Below, piece after piece: positions 14,687 to 24,906 of a DNA stretch of 64,000 nucleotides. The translations under genes were made by a program, and so were the position numbers. Positions within the stretch are counted from its first letter, which is position 1. Every line of letters starts with the position of its first letter. Below the pieces are notes generated by a model that ran no database searches, was not told the DNA's origin, and worked only from the letters and a program-made list of their open reading frames with translations. Origin of the DNA: Phycisphaerae bacterium (GTDB lineage: Bacteria > Planctomycetota > Phycisphaerae > Phycisphaerales > UBA1924); contig JAUIHS010000011.1 of the NCBI GenBank assembly GCA_030432255.1, positions 1 through 64,000 on the forward strand, given 5' to 3'.

Positions 14687-17600
14687 ATGGGTCACGAACC
14701 AAGTGAAGCGACCGTGCGTGGCCTGCGTGACGTGATGTTGGCGCTGCGAGGGATCCGTCGGCGGGCGCGGCTGCTGCTGGTCGTGCGCCGTGTGGCATTG
14801 ATCGTCACCATCACAGTGCTCGTGGGCCTGGTGCTCGGCCTGATGGATTATGCGTTCCGCCTGCCGCGGCCGTTGCGGATTGCCCACTGGTTCGCGGGCG
14901 CCGGAATCGTGCTCTTCGCGATGTGGCGGTACCTGCTGCCGGCGCTGCGTTTCTGCCCTGACCTCACTGACCTTGCCCTGCGCATCGAGGAGCGAGAGCC
15001 TCGGTTGGCTGGATTGCTTGCGAGTGCCGTGGACTTCGTGGAACACGGTGACGGCTCGCGTTCGCGGAACGAGGGGCTGAGTGCCGGACTGGTGGACATC
15101 GTGTTGGCGCGGGCCAGGGAGATCTGGCCGAAGATCTCGGTGCAGCATGTGCTGGACCGGGGTGGGGTCTTGCAGGCGACGTCGTTCCTTGCGCTCGCCA
15201 TCGCGGCGACAGCGATCGTTTACGCGATGTCTTCGGTCAACTGGGCCATCGGTGCGGAGCGCCAGGCGTGGCCCTTTGGTGATGCGTCGTGGCCGAAGCG
15301 GACGGGTGTGATTGACGTGACGACGGTTGAAGTGCATCCGCGCGGTACCGCCATTCCGCTGCAGGCGGAGGTGACGCGGCACAATCGCCCGCTCAGTGAC
15401 ATGAATGTCGCGGTCCGGTACCGCTATGTGGGCGGCGAAGGATCGACCGAAGCGCGGCGCGAACTACTCACCTGGCAGGGGCGGCACGCGGACGAGGATG
15501 CGACAGATCGGGGCACGCTCTTCGAGCGCCTCGTTGAGACGACCGGCACGGCATTGGAGTATCGCTTCGAAACGGATGACGACGAGACGCCGTGGCGCAC
15601 GATCACGCTGGTCGAGCCTCCGTCCATCGTCGGCGCGAAGGCACGGCTGGTGCCTCCGGCATACGCGCTCGCGGCGGAACCGTCCGAGCAGATGGCATGG
15701 ACGCGCGAGGCTGAGGTGGACATGGGGCCGGGCACTGACGAGCGGGCGGTGGCACCGTCGGCGCTTCAGGGATCGCGTGTTGAGTTGACGATCGACCTTG
15801 TCAAGCCAGTCGAGATGCCGCCCAGCCTGCAACTGGCGGTCACGGACATCGATCCGGATGCGTCACTCACTCAGGAGGGTTCGGCGTGGTCGATTGCGTG
15901 GGACCTCGAGGCCTCGACTCGGCTGCCCATCCGGCTTGTTGATGAGTACGGCATCGAGTCCGTCGACGATGCGACGTATCGATTTGAGGCGATTGTTGAT
16001 CGCCAGGCCGAAGCCACCATGACACTGCCGGTGACAGATCAGAACGTGTTGCCGACGGCTGTCGTGGACCTCGCCGCTGAGGGACGGGACGATGTTGGTC
16101 TGACGTGGGTCGGGATTGAACGTGCGATTGCACGGCCGGTCGAGGCGGCTCCCGGGAGCGAGCCGAGCGGACCGGGCGGTGCCCTGGAACCGGTCGGTGA
16201 ACCGGTGATGGTGTCGCGTCTGGAGGGCGAGGGCCGGCGTCAGGTCGAGATTGCCGAGCAGCTTGACCTCTCGGTCATGGGTCTGAAGCCCGGTGACGAG
16301 GTGTACGTGACCGCGATCGCCGCCGACATCCACCGCCTTCCCGGAACACGCGAATCGCGATCCGTTGTCCGTACGTTCCGGATCATCTCGGATGAGCAGT
16401 TCATCTCGGATGTCCAACGCCTATTCAATGATGTCCGCGAGTCCGCGATGCGCATTGAACAGCAGCAGGCCGAAGTGCAGACCGCAACGAGTGTGCGGGG
16501 TGCCACGCGCGAATCACGGCGAGGACAGGCGCAGGTGACGACGCGTCTCGATCGACAGCGCGAATCGCTGGAGGAGATCGAGCGTCGGATCAAGCAGAAC
16601 GGGCTCAACGATGCGGAGATCGAAGACATGCTCCGCAGTGCACAGGCTTCTCTCGCCCGTGCGGGCGAAGCATCCTCATCGGCGTCGCGGCGACTTGATG
16701 AGGCCGCGGCGGATGCACGACGCGGTCCGTCCGCCGGCCAACAGGAGTCGGGCGAGCAGGGCCAACAGGGCGACTCATTGCAGTCGGGCGAGCAGGGCCA
16801 ACAGGGCGACTCATCGCGGTCGGGCGAGCAGGGCCAACAGGGCGACTCATCGCAGTCGGGCGAGCAGGGCCAACAGGGCGACTCATCGCAGTCCGGCGAG
16901 CAGGGTCAGCAGGGCGACTCATCGCAGTCGGGCGAGCAGGGCCAGCAGGGCGACTCATCGCAGTCCGGCGAGCAGGGCCAACAGGGCGACTCATCGCAGT
17001 CCGGCGAGCAGGGTCAACAGGGCGACTCATCGCAGACGGGCGAGCGGGGTCAACGGGATGGAGAGGCGCCCGGCACCGAGGTGCCCATCGAGGAGGGGGA
17101 GGCGCAGGCGATCGATCAGGAGCAGCAGGATGTTCGCGATGAACTGCTGGATCTCGTCGAACTGCTCGATCGAGGTGAGGACTCCTTTGTCGTTCGCCGC
17201 AAGCTCGAGAACATCGCTCAGGCGCAGGAAGCGCTGCGAGAACAGACCGCGCAGGCTGCGGCTCAGACGGCGGGTCGAAGTGTTGACGAACTGACGCCGC
17301 GAGAGCGGAGCGAAATGGAGCGCATCGTTGAGCGGCAGCGCGAACTTGCTCAGCAGATGCAGGACCTCGTCGACGAGATGCAGACTCGGGAGGAGGCTCT
17401 GCGAGAAGCCGATCCGGCTGCCGCCGCGGGCATGGCACAGGCGGCCGCCCGCGCCCAGCAGCAGCAGACAGCGCAGACGATGGAGCAGGCTGCCCAGGAA
17501 GCCACTGAGAATCAGATGACCAATGCGGGTCAGCAGCAGGAACAGGCGATGCGCGACCTCGAGCAGATGATGGAGGACATCGAAGCGGGCAATCGGCAGC

Positions 17601-18717
17601 GACAGGAGATTCTCCAGCGCATGCTCGCGAGTGTGCTCGAGTCCATCAAGGGCCTGATTCGCGTGCAGAAGCAGGAACTGGCCGCGCTTGACGAGGCGGA
17701 GGCTCGCGGCGACTTCGCGGGGCGCGACGCAGCGATGATCGCGTTGAGTCAGAACACTCTGGGCGTGATTGATCTGGTGGATGCGGGCGGGCCGGAACTT
17801 GCACCGGTCTCGGCCAACGTCGACCGCGCCTACGATGCGCAGGTCCGGGCAATCACGGCCTTGCGCAAAGCCACCGTTGATGTCGAGGCGGTGCGGACGC
17901 ATGAGCGTGGCAGTCTTGAGATGCTGGAGCGTGCCCTGGAGCAGGGTGAAGAGATCCAGCGCCAGATGCAGGCGGAGGAACAGCAGCGGCGCTTCGCCGA
18001 GTTGCAGCAGCGGTATCGCGACCTCCTGGAGCAGCAGATTGCGATCATTAACGAGACTGATCCGTTCGCCCAACTGGAGCAACTGTCGCGTCGCGATCGC
18101 GTGCAGGTTCGCAAGCTCGCCGATCGCCAGGATGAAGTGCGTCTGAGCATGGAGGAGATCCGGGAATCCACCGAGGAGATCCGTGACGCCGGCATCTTCG
18201 ACTACGCGCACGACCGCGCGGATGCACTCATGCAGCAGGCGACGACCTCCCTCTCCGAAGCCGAGCCGGCATCTGCGGCGATCAAGGAGCGCCTCGCCGC
18301 CCGGATGATCCAGAGCATCATCGAGGCCCTGGACGATCCGGAGCAGGAAGAGGATCCCTTCGATCAGGGCCAGGGAAACCAGGCGGGTGGCGGCGCCGGT
18401 GGCGGCTCAGGCGAGCAGCCCTTGATTCCCCCGATCAAGGAGCTGATGCTCCTTCGCCAGATCCAGGTCACGCTCAGCGACGCAACGATTGAGGTTGAGA
18501 ACGCCGGCGGCGATGCCGCCCTGGTGGATGAGATCGGTGAGGGGCAGCAGAAGCTCTTTGAGCTCGCAGAGGATCTCCTCCGCCGGATCAACGAACAGCC
18601 GGGTGGAGGCATGCCGGGAAACTTCGATCTGGATGATGTGGGCGAGCCGACAGATTCGCCCGATGACGGTTCAGGGGGGTCCGATGACGCGTCTGGTTCC
18701 ACGGAGGATCCGCAGCA

Positions 18718-18721
<4 letters not shown>
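14687..18721 (+). CDS. Giant coiled-coil membrane protein (DUF4175-like) with 36-bp repeat tract
   Basis: The protein is 1344 residues. The ATG at 14687 is preferred because AAAGGA lies 7 nt upstream; a GTG five codons earlier has none. Two membrane helices lie at about residues 34-55 and 66-83. A periplasmic beta-rich region to about residue 580 has Ig-like character. From about 590 the protein is strongly Gln/Glu/Arg-rich and coiled-coil, interrupted near residues 688-783 by eight perfect-length 12-residue repeats (S-G-E-Q-G-Q-Q-G-D-S-S-Q). The coiled coil then continues to near the C-terminus. Proteins of this plan, sometimes annotated DUF4175, occur in Bat operons of planctomycetes. It overlaps the next gene by 4 bp. 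A scaffold or stress-complex role in the envelope is only an inference. Confidence 0.8.
16748..17035 (+). repeat. Eight 36-bp in-frame tandem repeats
   Basis: Eight full copies of a 36-bp unit encode S-G-E-Q-G-Q-Q-G-D-S-S-Q, and a ninth, decayed copy follows. Copies differ mostly at synonymous positions (TCG/TCC, GGC/GGT, CAA/CAG), so the array has had time to drift while the protein sequence stayed nearly constant. Because the unit is a multiple of three, copy-number change would not break the reading frame. Confidence 0.95.
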
Positions 18722-19460
<739 letters not shown>

Positions 19461-19464
<4 letters not shown>

Positions 19465-20561
19465 GAGTCGTACTGCCTCTGACGCTTGGGCTCGGGATCG
19501 TGGCGTCCGCAATGTACGCCCAGGACGGCGACGTCGCTGCATCTGAACCCGCCGCAGCCGTGCCCGCTGTCGAGGGGCATCAGTCGGCGGAGAATGTCGT
19601 TGCCGAGAACGAGATGAACCGGGAACTGGATCTCACGGTCGGGCAGGGCCTGACCGCACTCGTTGATCTGCAGAACGAGGACGGCTCGTGGGGCACCGGT
19701 CGCTACAGCCACCACGCAGGGCTCACCGCGCTGGCGTGCCTCGCCTTTCTGGCTGATGGACACATCCCGGGACGGGGGCGTTACGGAGAGGTGGTCGAGG
19801 AGGGGCTCAAGTTCATTCTCGACAACGTGAATGAGACGGGCATGATCGCGGCGGAGAATACGAGTCACGGCCCGATGTACGGTCACGGCTTCGCCACGCT
19901 CTTCCTCGGCGAGATTTACGGCATGCTTCCGGGCGGTGGTGACTCGGAGTTATCGACGAAGGTGCACGATGCCCTCATCAAGGCGTGCCGCCTGATCGTC
20001 CAGACGCAGAATCGCGAAGGCGGCTGGCGTTACAACCCGGTCCCTTACGATGCGGACATCTCCGTGACGATCTGCCAGATCATGGCGTTGCGCAGCGCCC
20101 GGAATGCCGGTATTGATATTCCCAAGTCGACGATCGATCGCGCTGTCGAGTATGTGGAGCGGAGCCAGAACACCGATGGCGGTTTCAAGTATCAGTTGGT
20201 CGGCGGATCGAGCGCCTGGCCCCGTTCCGGCGCCGGCGTCGCCAGCCTGTACTACGCCGGTATCTACGAGGGTGAGAAGATCGATCGGGGCCTCGATTAC
20301 CTCGTGAAGAGTGCCTTCCCGGGGCGGAATACCGCGGGAAGTCACTACTTCTACGGCCACTACTATTGCGTCCAGGCGATGTACCTCGCCGGGGGCGACT
20401 ACTGGGAAAGCTGGTGGCCGGCCATCCGCGACGAACTGATCGATCGACAGACTGACGATGGCACCTGGGAAGACCGGCACGCCGGAGATGCCTACGGTAC
20501 CGCCATGGCCTTGATCATTCTGCAAATGCCCAAGCGGTATCTGCCGATCTTCCAGAAGTGA
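19461..20561 (+). CDS. Secreted terpenoid-cyclase/prenyltransferase-fold protein
   Basis: The protein has 366 residues; its start overlaps the previous stop by 4 bp. An N-terminal signal peptide (to about residue 20, M-Y-A-Q) sends it out of the cytoplasm. The mature part has the repeated alpha/alpha-toroid motifs of the squalene-hopene cyclase and prenyltransferase superfamily: Q-N-E-D-G-S-W-G, Q-N-R-E-G-G-W-R-Y, Q-N-T-D-G-G-F-K-Y and Q-T-D-D-G-T-W-E. The D-x-D-D catalytic motif of true cyclases is not seen, and a soluble exported location does not suit a triterpene cyclase. It is better read as a binding or structural toroid, like those in other planctomycete Bat operons. Substrate and partner are unknown. 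Confidence 0.85.
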
Positions 20562-20578
20562 AAGGTGGTCCCACAAGT

Positions 20579-21853
20579 ATGCTCCCATTCCGGCGTCAAC
20601 GTCCGATGATCCTTGCCGTAGCCGCCTCCTGCGCGATGGCCGGTCTCGCGGTGCCGGTCCACGGCGCCGGTGATGTGCTGTCCGCCATGCTGATTGACGA
20701 GACGCTGACGCCGCGGAAGGTGACCATCACCGGTTTTGACGGCGATGAGGTCGTTTTCCTGGACCAGCAGGGTTCCGAGCGTCGCATCAGCCGGCGTCGC
20801 CTGATGGCGCTCGTTTCCATCGACGCCGGCGCGGACGTCCGGGAAGGCCTGGGCGTTGCCGTACGCCGACCGGTGGATGACGCGTCGGCCGGGGTCGAAG
20901 CGCCCCTGAGTTCCAGTGGCATGCTCCGGATGGTTGATGGGCAGCATTTCCCGGGCGAAGTCGAAGCCTCTCCCAGCGTCGATGAACTCGTGCACTGGCG
21001 CCACCAGCGCTTCGGTGACATGCGGATCAGCATGGACCTGGTGGGCGTGCTGGCGCGGCGAGGCTGGACCGGCTGGAGCCAGATCGCCGCCGCGAGCGAT
21101 GACCTGCCCTCCGAGGATGAACTCTACCTGCTCAACGGCGATGTGCTGCAGGGGTTCCTGGTCGGACTGACGGATCCGGTGCAATTCGAAACGGATGACC
21201 TCATCGAACTGCCGGCCGAGCGCGTCGCGGCGGTCCGGCTCTCCAACACGCCCAAGGCCATCTCGGGGATGGTCGTATGGCTCAGTGATGGAACCGTCGC
21301 CGCGGTTGAGAGCATTGCCTCCCGACATGACCGCAACCTGGTGCTGACCCTCGCCAAGGGCCAGTCCGGTGTGTACGAGGTGTCGGAACTTCGCGGCCTG
21401 GCCTTCGATGCCGATCGGATTCGTCCGCTCTCGTCCATCGCTCCGGATGACCAGTTGCCCGTGGGCGATCGGCTCTACCTCGAGGAGATGCGCACGGTGC
21501 CTCACCCCGATGCGCGGCGGGGCGGGGCGGATGCTCTGAACAGCCGCGACCTGCTCTTCCCGGGTCCGATGTCGGTGACTTGGACGCTTCCGGCGGGTTG
21601 CGAGCGATTCGCCGGCACGGCGTCGCTGGTTTACGGTTCGGCGCCCTGGGGTGACTGCGAGCTGGTGATCGAGGTGGATGGCCGGGAGATCTTCCGGGCC
21701 CGCCTGAACGAGGAGGTGGCCTCGACCCCCTTCAACGTCGATGTTGACGGTTCGGAACTCAAGGTGACGGTGGATCCGGGGGTGTATGGTCCGATACACG
21801 ACCGCGTGATCCTGCACCGTCCGACGCTCCTGCTGGGGCGTGGAGATTCCTGA
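20579..21853 (+). CDS. Secreted protein with C-terminal NPCBM-like region, last gene of Bat operon
   Basis: About 424 residues from the ATG at 20579, preceded by AAAGGTGG. A GTG at 20558 overlapping the previous stop (GTGA) is a possible longer start. A signal peptide ends near V-H-G-A at about residue 31. The middle is composed of short beta-strand-rich repeats of the kind D-G-x-x-V-x-F-x-D, suggestive of a beta barrel or SH3-like modules. The last ~110 residues (from about L-N-S-R-D-L-L-F-P-G) resemble an NPCBM/galactose-binding jelly roll. No catalytic residues are evident. It follows the cyclase-fold gene within ~20 bp and ends the operon. Carbohydrate binding is a weak inference. Confidence 0.65.
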   Translation: MLPFRRQRPMILAVAASCAMAGLAVPVHGAGDVLSAMLIDETLTPRKVTITGFDGDEVVFLDQQGSERRISRRRLMALVSIDAGADVREGLGVAVRRPVDDASAGVEAPLSSSGMLRMVDGQHFPGEVEASPSVDELVHWRHQRFGDMRISMDLVGVLARRGWTGWSQIAAASDDLPSEDELYLLNGDVLQGFLVGLTDPVQFETDDLIELPAERVAAVRLSNTPKAISGMVVWLSDGTVAAVESIASRHDRNLVLTLAKGQSGVYEVSELRGLAFDADRIRPLSSIAPDDQLPVGDRLYLEEMRTVPHPDARRGGADALNSRDLLFPGPMSVTWTLPAGCERFAGTASLVYGSAPWGDCELVIEVDGREIFRARLNEEVASTPFNVDVDGSELKVTVDPGVYGPIHDRVILHRPTLLLGRGDS

Positions 21854-21912
21854 CGCCTCGATTGGCTGAGGCGGGCGAACGCGGCCCCTCATTTGACGAT
21901 ACACTACAGACG

Positions 21913-21966
21913 GAGACGGCGCGTCCAGACCTGTTCGGGACGCGAAAGGTGGGACACCACCGTCTC
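21913..21966 (+). ncRNA. Candidate structured leader RNA (three-way junction) upstream of lat
   Basis: Every arm pairs perfectly. P1 is GAGACGG (21913-21919) with CCGTCTC (21960-21966). P2 is CGCGTCC (21920-21926) with GGACGCG (21938-21944) and an 11-nt loop. P3 is GGTG (21948-21951) with CACC (21955-21958). Joining bases are AAA and A. The P2 loop ACCTG (21929-21933) can also pair with CAGGT at 21988-21992, giving a possible pseudoknot close to the ribosome binding site. It ends 49 nt before the lysine aminotransferase start codon. It does not match a riboswitch class I know; a fortuitous fold in GC-rich DNA is possible. Confidence 0.4.
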
Positions 21967-22015
21967 GCACATACTGCTTTACGATTCCAGGTTTTGATGG
22001 TCGGGAGATATTTCT

Positions 22016-23332
22016 ATGGCCAAGGCGCACGAAGTTCATGACACCCTCCGTCGGCATCAGCTGGTCGATGGTTACCCGCTTGTGGTGGACCTGGATCAGT
22101 CGCATGGCCATTGGATTCACGATGCGCTGACCGGCAAGGAGTACCTTGACGCGTTCACGTGCTTTGCATCGTGGCCGGTTGGATTCAACCATCCGATGAT
22201 GAAGGACGCCGCATTCCTGCAGGATCTGTCGCGGACCGCGGCGACGAAGATCTCGAATGCCGACCTCTACACGTCGGACATGGCGCGCTTCGTGGATGCG
22301 TTCGGTTCCAAGGTGACTCCGCCCGAGTTCCATCATCACTTCTGGATTTCCGGTGGTGGCCTTGCGGTTGAGAATGCTCTGAAGACGGCGTTCGACTGGA
22401 AAGCGCGGAAGCTGGGGCGCACGACGTTTGATGCCTGCGTGAACGATCTCGTGATCCTGCACTTCAACCAGGCCTTCCATGGCCGCACGGGCTACACGCT
22501 CAGTCTCACGAACACGCTGCCGGACAAGGTCGGTCTGTTCCCGAAGTTCGACTGGCCACGCGTTCACAATCCCGCCATTGTGTTCGACCTCGACGGCAAC
22601 ATTGCCAACGACATCGAAGCGGAGGAGGCGCGGGCGTGTCAGGAGATCGAGGCGGCCTTCAAGAAGTACCCCAACCGCATCGCGGGCATCTGCATCGAGC
22701 CCATGCAGGGCGAGGGTGGCGACAACCACTTCCGTCCCGAGTTCATGAAGAAGCTGCGCCAGTACGCGGATGAGAACGAAGCGCTGCTGATCTTCGATGA
22801 GGTGCAGACCGGCTTCTTCGGTTCCGGCCAGCCGTGGTTCTGGCAGGTGATCGGCGTGCAGCCGGACGTTGTCGCCTTTGGTAAGAAGACCCAGGTGTGT
22901 GGCGTGTATGCCGGACATCGCGTGGACGAGGTGGAGGACAACGTCTTCCGTCGCTCCAGCCGCATCAACTCGACGTGGGGTGGCAACCTCGTGGACATGG
23001 TCCGCTGCCGTCGGTTCATCGAGATCATCGAAGCGGAGAAGCTGCAGGATCAGGTCAATGCCGTCGGCAAGAAGACGGTAGCGGGTCTGCGTGACATCGC
23101 CCGCCAGTCCGGCGCCTTCACCAACGTTCGAGGCCAGGGCACACTCATTGCCTTCAGCTTCGAGTCCGGTGAGGCTCGGGGCCGGATGCTGGACGCCATG
23201 TTCGAGAATCACCTCATGGCGCTGCCCTGCGGATCGGACTCGGTGCGTTTCCGACTGCCCTTGACGTTCAGTGTTGACGAGGTGGACACGCTGCTCAAGC
23301 TCGTGGACCAGTCCGTCAGCGCCAAGGTTTAG
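22016..23332 (+). CDS. lat: L-lysine 6-transaminase
   Basis: The protein has 438 residues; GGGAG lies ~8 nt before the ATG. It is a class III (fold type I) PLP aminotransferase. The diagnostic block F-G-K-K-T-Q-V-C-G-V at 289-297 holds the PLP lysine (290 or 291), and the Asp that contacts the PLP ring is D261 in I-F-D-E-V-Q-T-G. The S-S-R-I-N-S-T-W-G-G-N-L-V-D-M-V-R stretch is characteristic of the Lat family (as in Mycobacterium Rv3290c) rather than ornithine or GABA aminotransferases. The reaction moves the 6-amino group of lysine to 2-oxoglutarate, giving allysine, which cyclises to piperideine-6-carboxylate. No allysine dehydrogenase gene is next to it, so the downstream route is not visible. 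A possible structured leader precedes it. Confidence 0.93.
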   Translation: MAKAHEVHDTLRRHQLVDGYPLVVDLDQSHGHWIHDALTGKEYLDAFTCFASWPVGFNHPMMKDAAFLQDLSRTAATKISNADLYTSDMARFVDAFGSKVTPPEFHHHFWISGGGLAVENALKTAFDWKARKLGRTTFDACVNDLVILHFNQAFHGRTGYTLSLTNTLPDKVGLFPKFDWPRVHNPAIVFDLDGNIANDIEAEEARACQEIEAAFKKYPNRIAGICIEPMQGEGGDNHFRPEFMKKLRQYADENEALLIFDEVQTGFFGSGQPWFWQVIGVQPDVVAFGKKTQVCGVYAGHRVDEVEDNVFRRSSRINSTWGGNLVDMVRCRRFIEIIEAEKLQDQVNAVGKKTVAGLRDIARQSGAFTNVRGQGTLIAFSFESGEARGRMLDAMFENHLMALPCGSDSVRFRLPLTFSVDEVDTLLKLVDQSVSAKV

Positions 23333-23333
23333 T

Positions 23334-23361
23334 TCGGCACTCGGCATTCAGTATCGGGATT
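23334..23361 (+). repeat. Heptameric repeat between convergent genes
   Basis: Units TCGGCAC, TCGGCAT, TCAGTAT, CGGGATT fill most of the 36-bp gap between the stop of lat and the stop of the opposing gene. The copies are degenerate but keep the 7-bp period. Confidence 0.55.
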
Positions 23362-23368
23362 TTGGCTA

Positions 23369-24754
23369 CTAGCGCCTGCGACCAAGCAACTCCATCGTCG
23401 ACATCACGATGGGATGCGTTGCGTTGCCATTGATGTTCGCTTCGGTGTTGTTGGTTGTGAAGGCGATGGCGAAGTGGCGTTCATCGTTGCGGGTGAGGAG
23501 CATGGCGACGCTGAGCACTCCAGGTTCGGCGCCCGCCTTGAAGATCACGCGCGACCACGTGAAGCGGTCGAGCGGGAGTGAGGGTGCGGCGTCAAGCAGT
23601 GACAGTTGAGTCGGCAGCATGTGTGCCATGAGGTGCGCGAGCGTGAGGCAGGTGGCATTGGTGGATGCGAACCAGCCGACCGTGTCGATTTCGCGCGGCG
23701 TCCGCCACACGCGGGCTTTGACTCCACTGAGACTCGTGCCGTTGAGGTCGTTGTCGACGAGGTGGCGGCGGGCGGCGGCGTCTCCTTCGGCGTACGCCCT
23801 GAGCAGCGTGTCGTCGGCGGCGTACTTCAGGACGGCCACTTCGCGGCTGCTGAGGAAGGGTATCGTCCGCTCCGGGTCCGGGTGATGCTGACGGATCCAG
23901 TCTTCGACGTGCTCGCGCCCGATGTGCTGAAGCAGGTGATCGAACGCGGAGTGATCCCCCGTGGCGAAGAGTGACTGCACCATGCGGGCGAGCGGCATCA
24001 CGGAGCCGTCGGGCGCTTCTGAAACTTCGCCGGGCGGAAGGGAGCGCAGTTCGTCGATCACCATGATGGGCATCTGCCACGTGGTCTCCTGGTGCGCGAT
24101 GGCCTCGGCAAGGCAGGTAGTGAGATAGACGCCGCTCACGGCTCCGATGGAGAGTTGGGCATCGCCGTTGTGGTCGTAGAGTCGCCGCGCGGAACCACCC
24201 GGATTGACTTCGTAGACGGTCAGTGACGATTCGCCGTCCAGTTCCTCGAGCGCCGCTGTGATGGCGTCCCAGTTTTCGAGGGGCGTGTAGGGTGCGGTCG
24301 CAACGGGCAGAAGCCGGATACCCGTGATCTTGTACGGCTCGAACGGCTCGATGCGTACCTCGAACTGCCAGAGTGAGTCATTTCGGCGCATGCGGAGGAC
24401 GGACGTGATCTCCTCAAACTCCGCGGTCCGGATCTCGACAAGATCCCAGCCACCGCTGCGTTCGCGCAACTGGCGGACGTTGCTCATGAACGTGTCGCGC
24501 TGCAGTCGGCGCGTGAAGCCGAGGGAGAAGTTGGCTTTCCAGGCCACCACCACGTCTTCGTTCATCAGGCGAAGCAACCAGGCAAACCGTTCGCCAACGG
24601 GCGTGCCGGGGATGAAGACGGAGCCGCCTTCGGAATCAGTGGCCGGCGCGGCCTCGGTTGCATGCTCCGCAGGAGGGTCAGTGTCCTGACCTGCTGTTGA
24701 CGCGATGAGGAGGAGAAGCGGCAGGAACGCGGCGATGAGGTGTTGTCGAGTCAT
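23369..24754 (-). CDS. Secreted beta-lactamase-fold protein, catalytic residues absent
   Basis: The protein has 461 residues with a signal peptide to about residue 22. Residues ~50-160 form an N-terminal domain like the NTF2/steroid-isomerase-type domain of the Streptomyces ORF12/LpqF group. Residues ~170-461 resemble the class A beta-lactamase fold. In active relatives the S-x-x-K motif aligns with the segment I-G-A-V-S-G-V-Y (203-210), where both catalytic Ser and Lys appear replaced (Ala and Gly). The later K-T-G triad reads K-A-G. The region T-G-D-H-S-A-F-D-H-L-L fits the S-D-N-like loop. It may be a penicilloyl- or peptidoglycan-binding pseudo-enzyme. No Shine-Dalgarno is seen; TAAACT lies 6 nt before the ATG. 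Confidence 0.65.
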   Translation of the reverse strand: MTRQHLIAAFLPLLLLIASTAGQDTDPPAEHATEAAPATDSEGGSVFIPGTPVGERFAWLLRLMNEDVVVAWKANFSLGFTRRLQRDTFMSNVRQLRERSGGWDLVEIRTAEFEEITSVLRMRRNDSLWQFEVRIEPFEPYKITGIRLLPVATAPYTPLENWDAITAALEELDGESSLTVYEVNPGGSARRLYDHNGDAQLSIGAVSGVYLTTCLAEAIAHQETTWQMPIMVIDELRSLPPGEVSEAPDGSVMPLARMVQSLFATGDHSAFDHLLQHIGREHVEDWIRQHHPDPERTIPFLSSREVAVLKYAADDTLLRAYAEGDAAARRHLVDNDLNGTSLSGVKARVWRTPREIDTVGWFASTNATCLTLAHLMAHMLPTQLSLLDAAPSLPLDRFTWSRVIFKAGAEPGVLSVAMLLTRNDERHFAIAFTTNNTEANINGNATHPIVMSTMELLGRRR

Positions 24755-24787
24755 AGGGGTAGTTTAGACTAGGGGGTGGGGTGTGAG

Positions 24788-24808
24788 GAGCGGGGCGCGG
24801 GGAGCGAG
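24788..24808. repeat. Short heptameric repeat, three units
   Basis: GGAGCGG, GGCGCGG, GGAGCGA in direct succession, in the gap between the beta-lactamase-fold gene and the EF-G-like gene. Same 7-bp period as the other tracts. Confidence 0.5.
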
Positions 24809-24847
24809 TTAAGCGCTGGTCCATTGGAGGGGCCGGTCTTCATGGTG

Positions 24848-24877
24848 AAAAAAGAACGGCGGCCTTTCGGCCGCCGT
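24848..24877 (-). terminator. Intrinsic terminator of the EF-G-like gene
   Basis: On the - strand: ACGGCGGCC, GAAA tetraloop, GGCCGCCGT, then TTCTTTTTT. The stem is perfect, about 30 nt past the stop codon, with a stable GNRA loop and a U-rich tail. Confidence 0.95.
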
Positions 24878-24906
24878 GGATTGAGTCAGTGAGAGGGCTG
24901 AGTTGA

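Noticed and set aside
16748-17035. Regularly spaced repeats that might be taken for CRISPR
   Set aside because: Units are directly adjacent with no spacers and lie in frame inside a protein gene.
20492-23347. Very long open frame on the - strand opposite the end of the Bat operon and lat
   Set aside because: Its translation is His/Arg/Gln-rich with no family motif, and it lies opposite lat and two secreted-protein genes with clear start signals. Such antisense frames are expected in GC-rich DNA.
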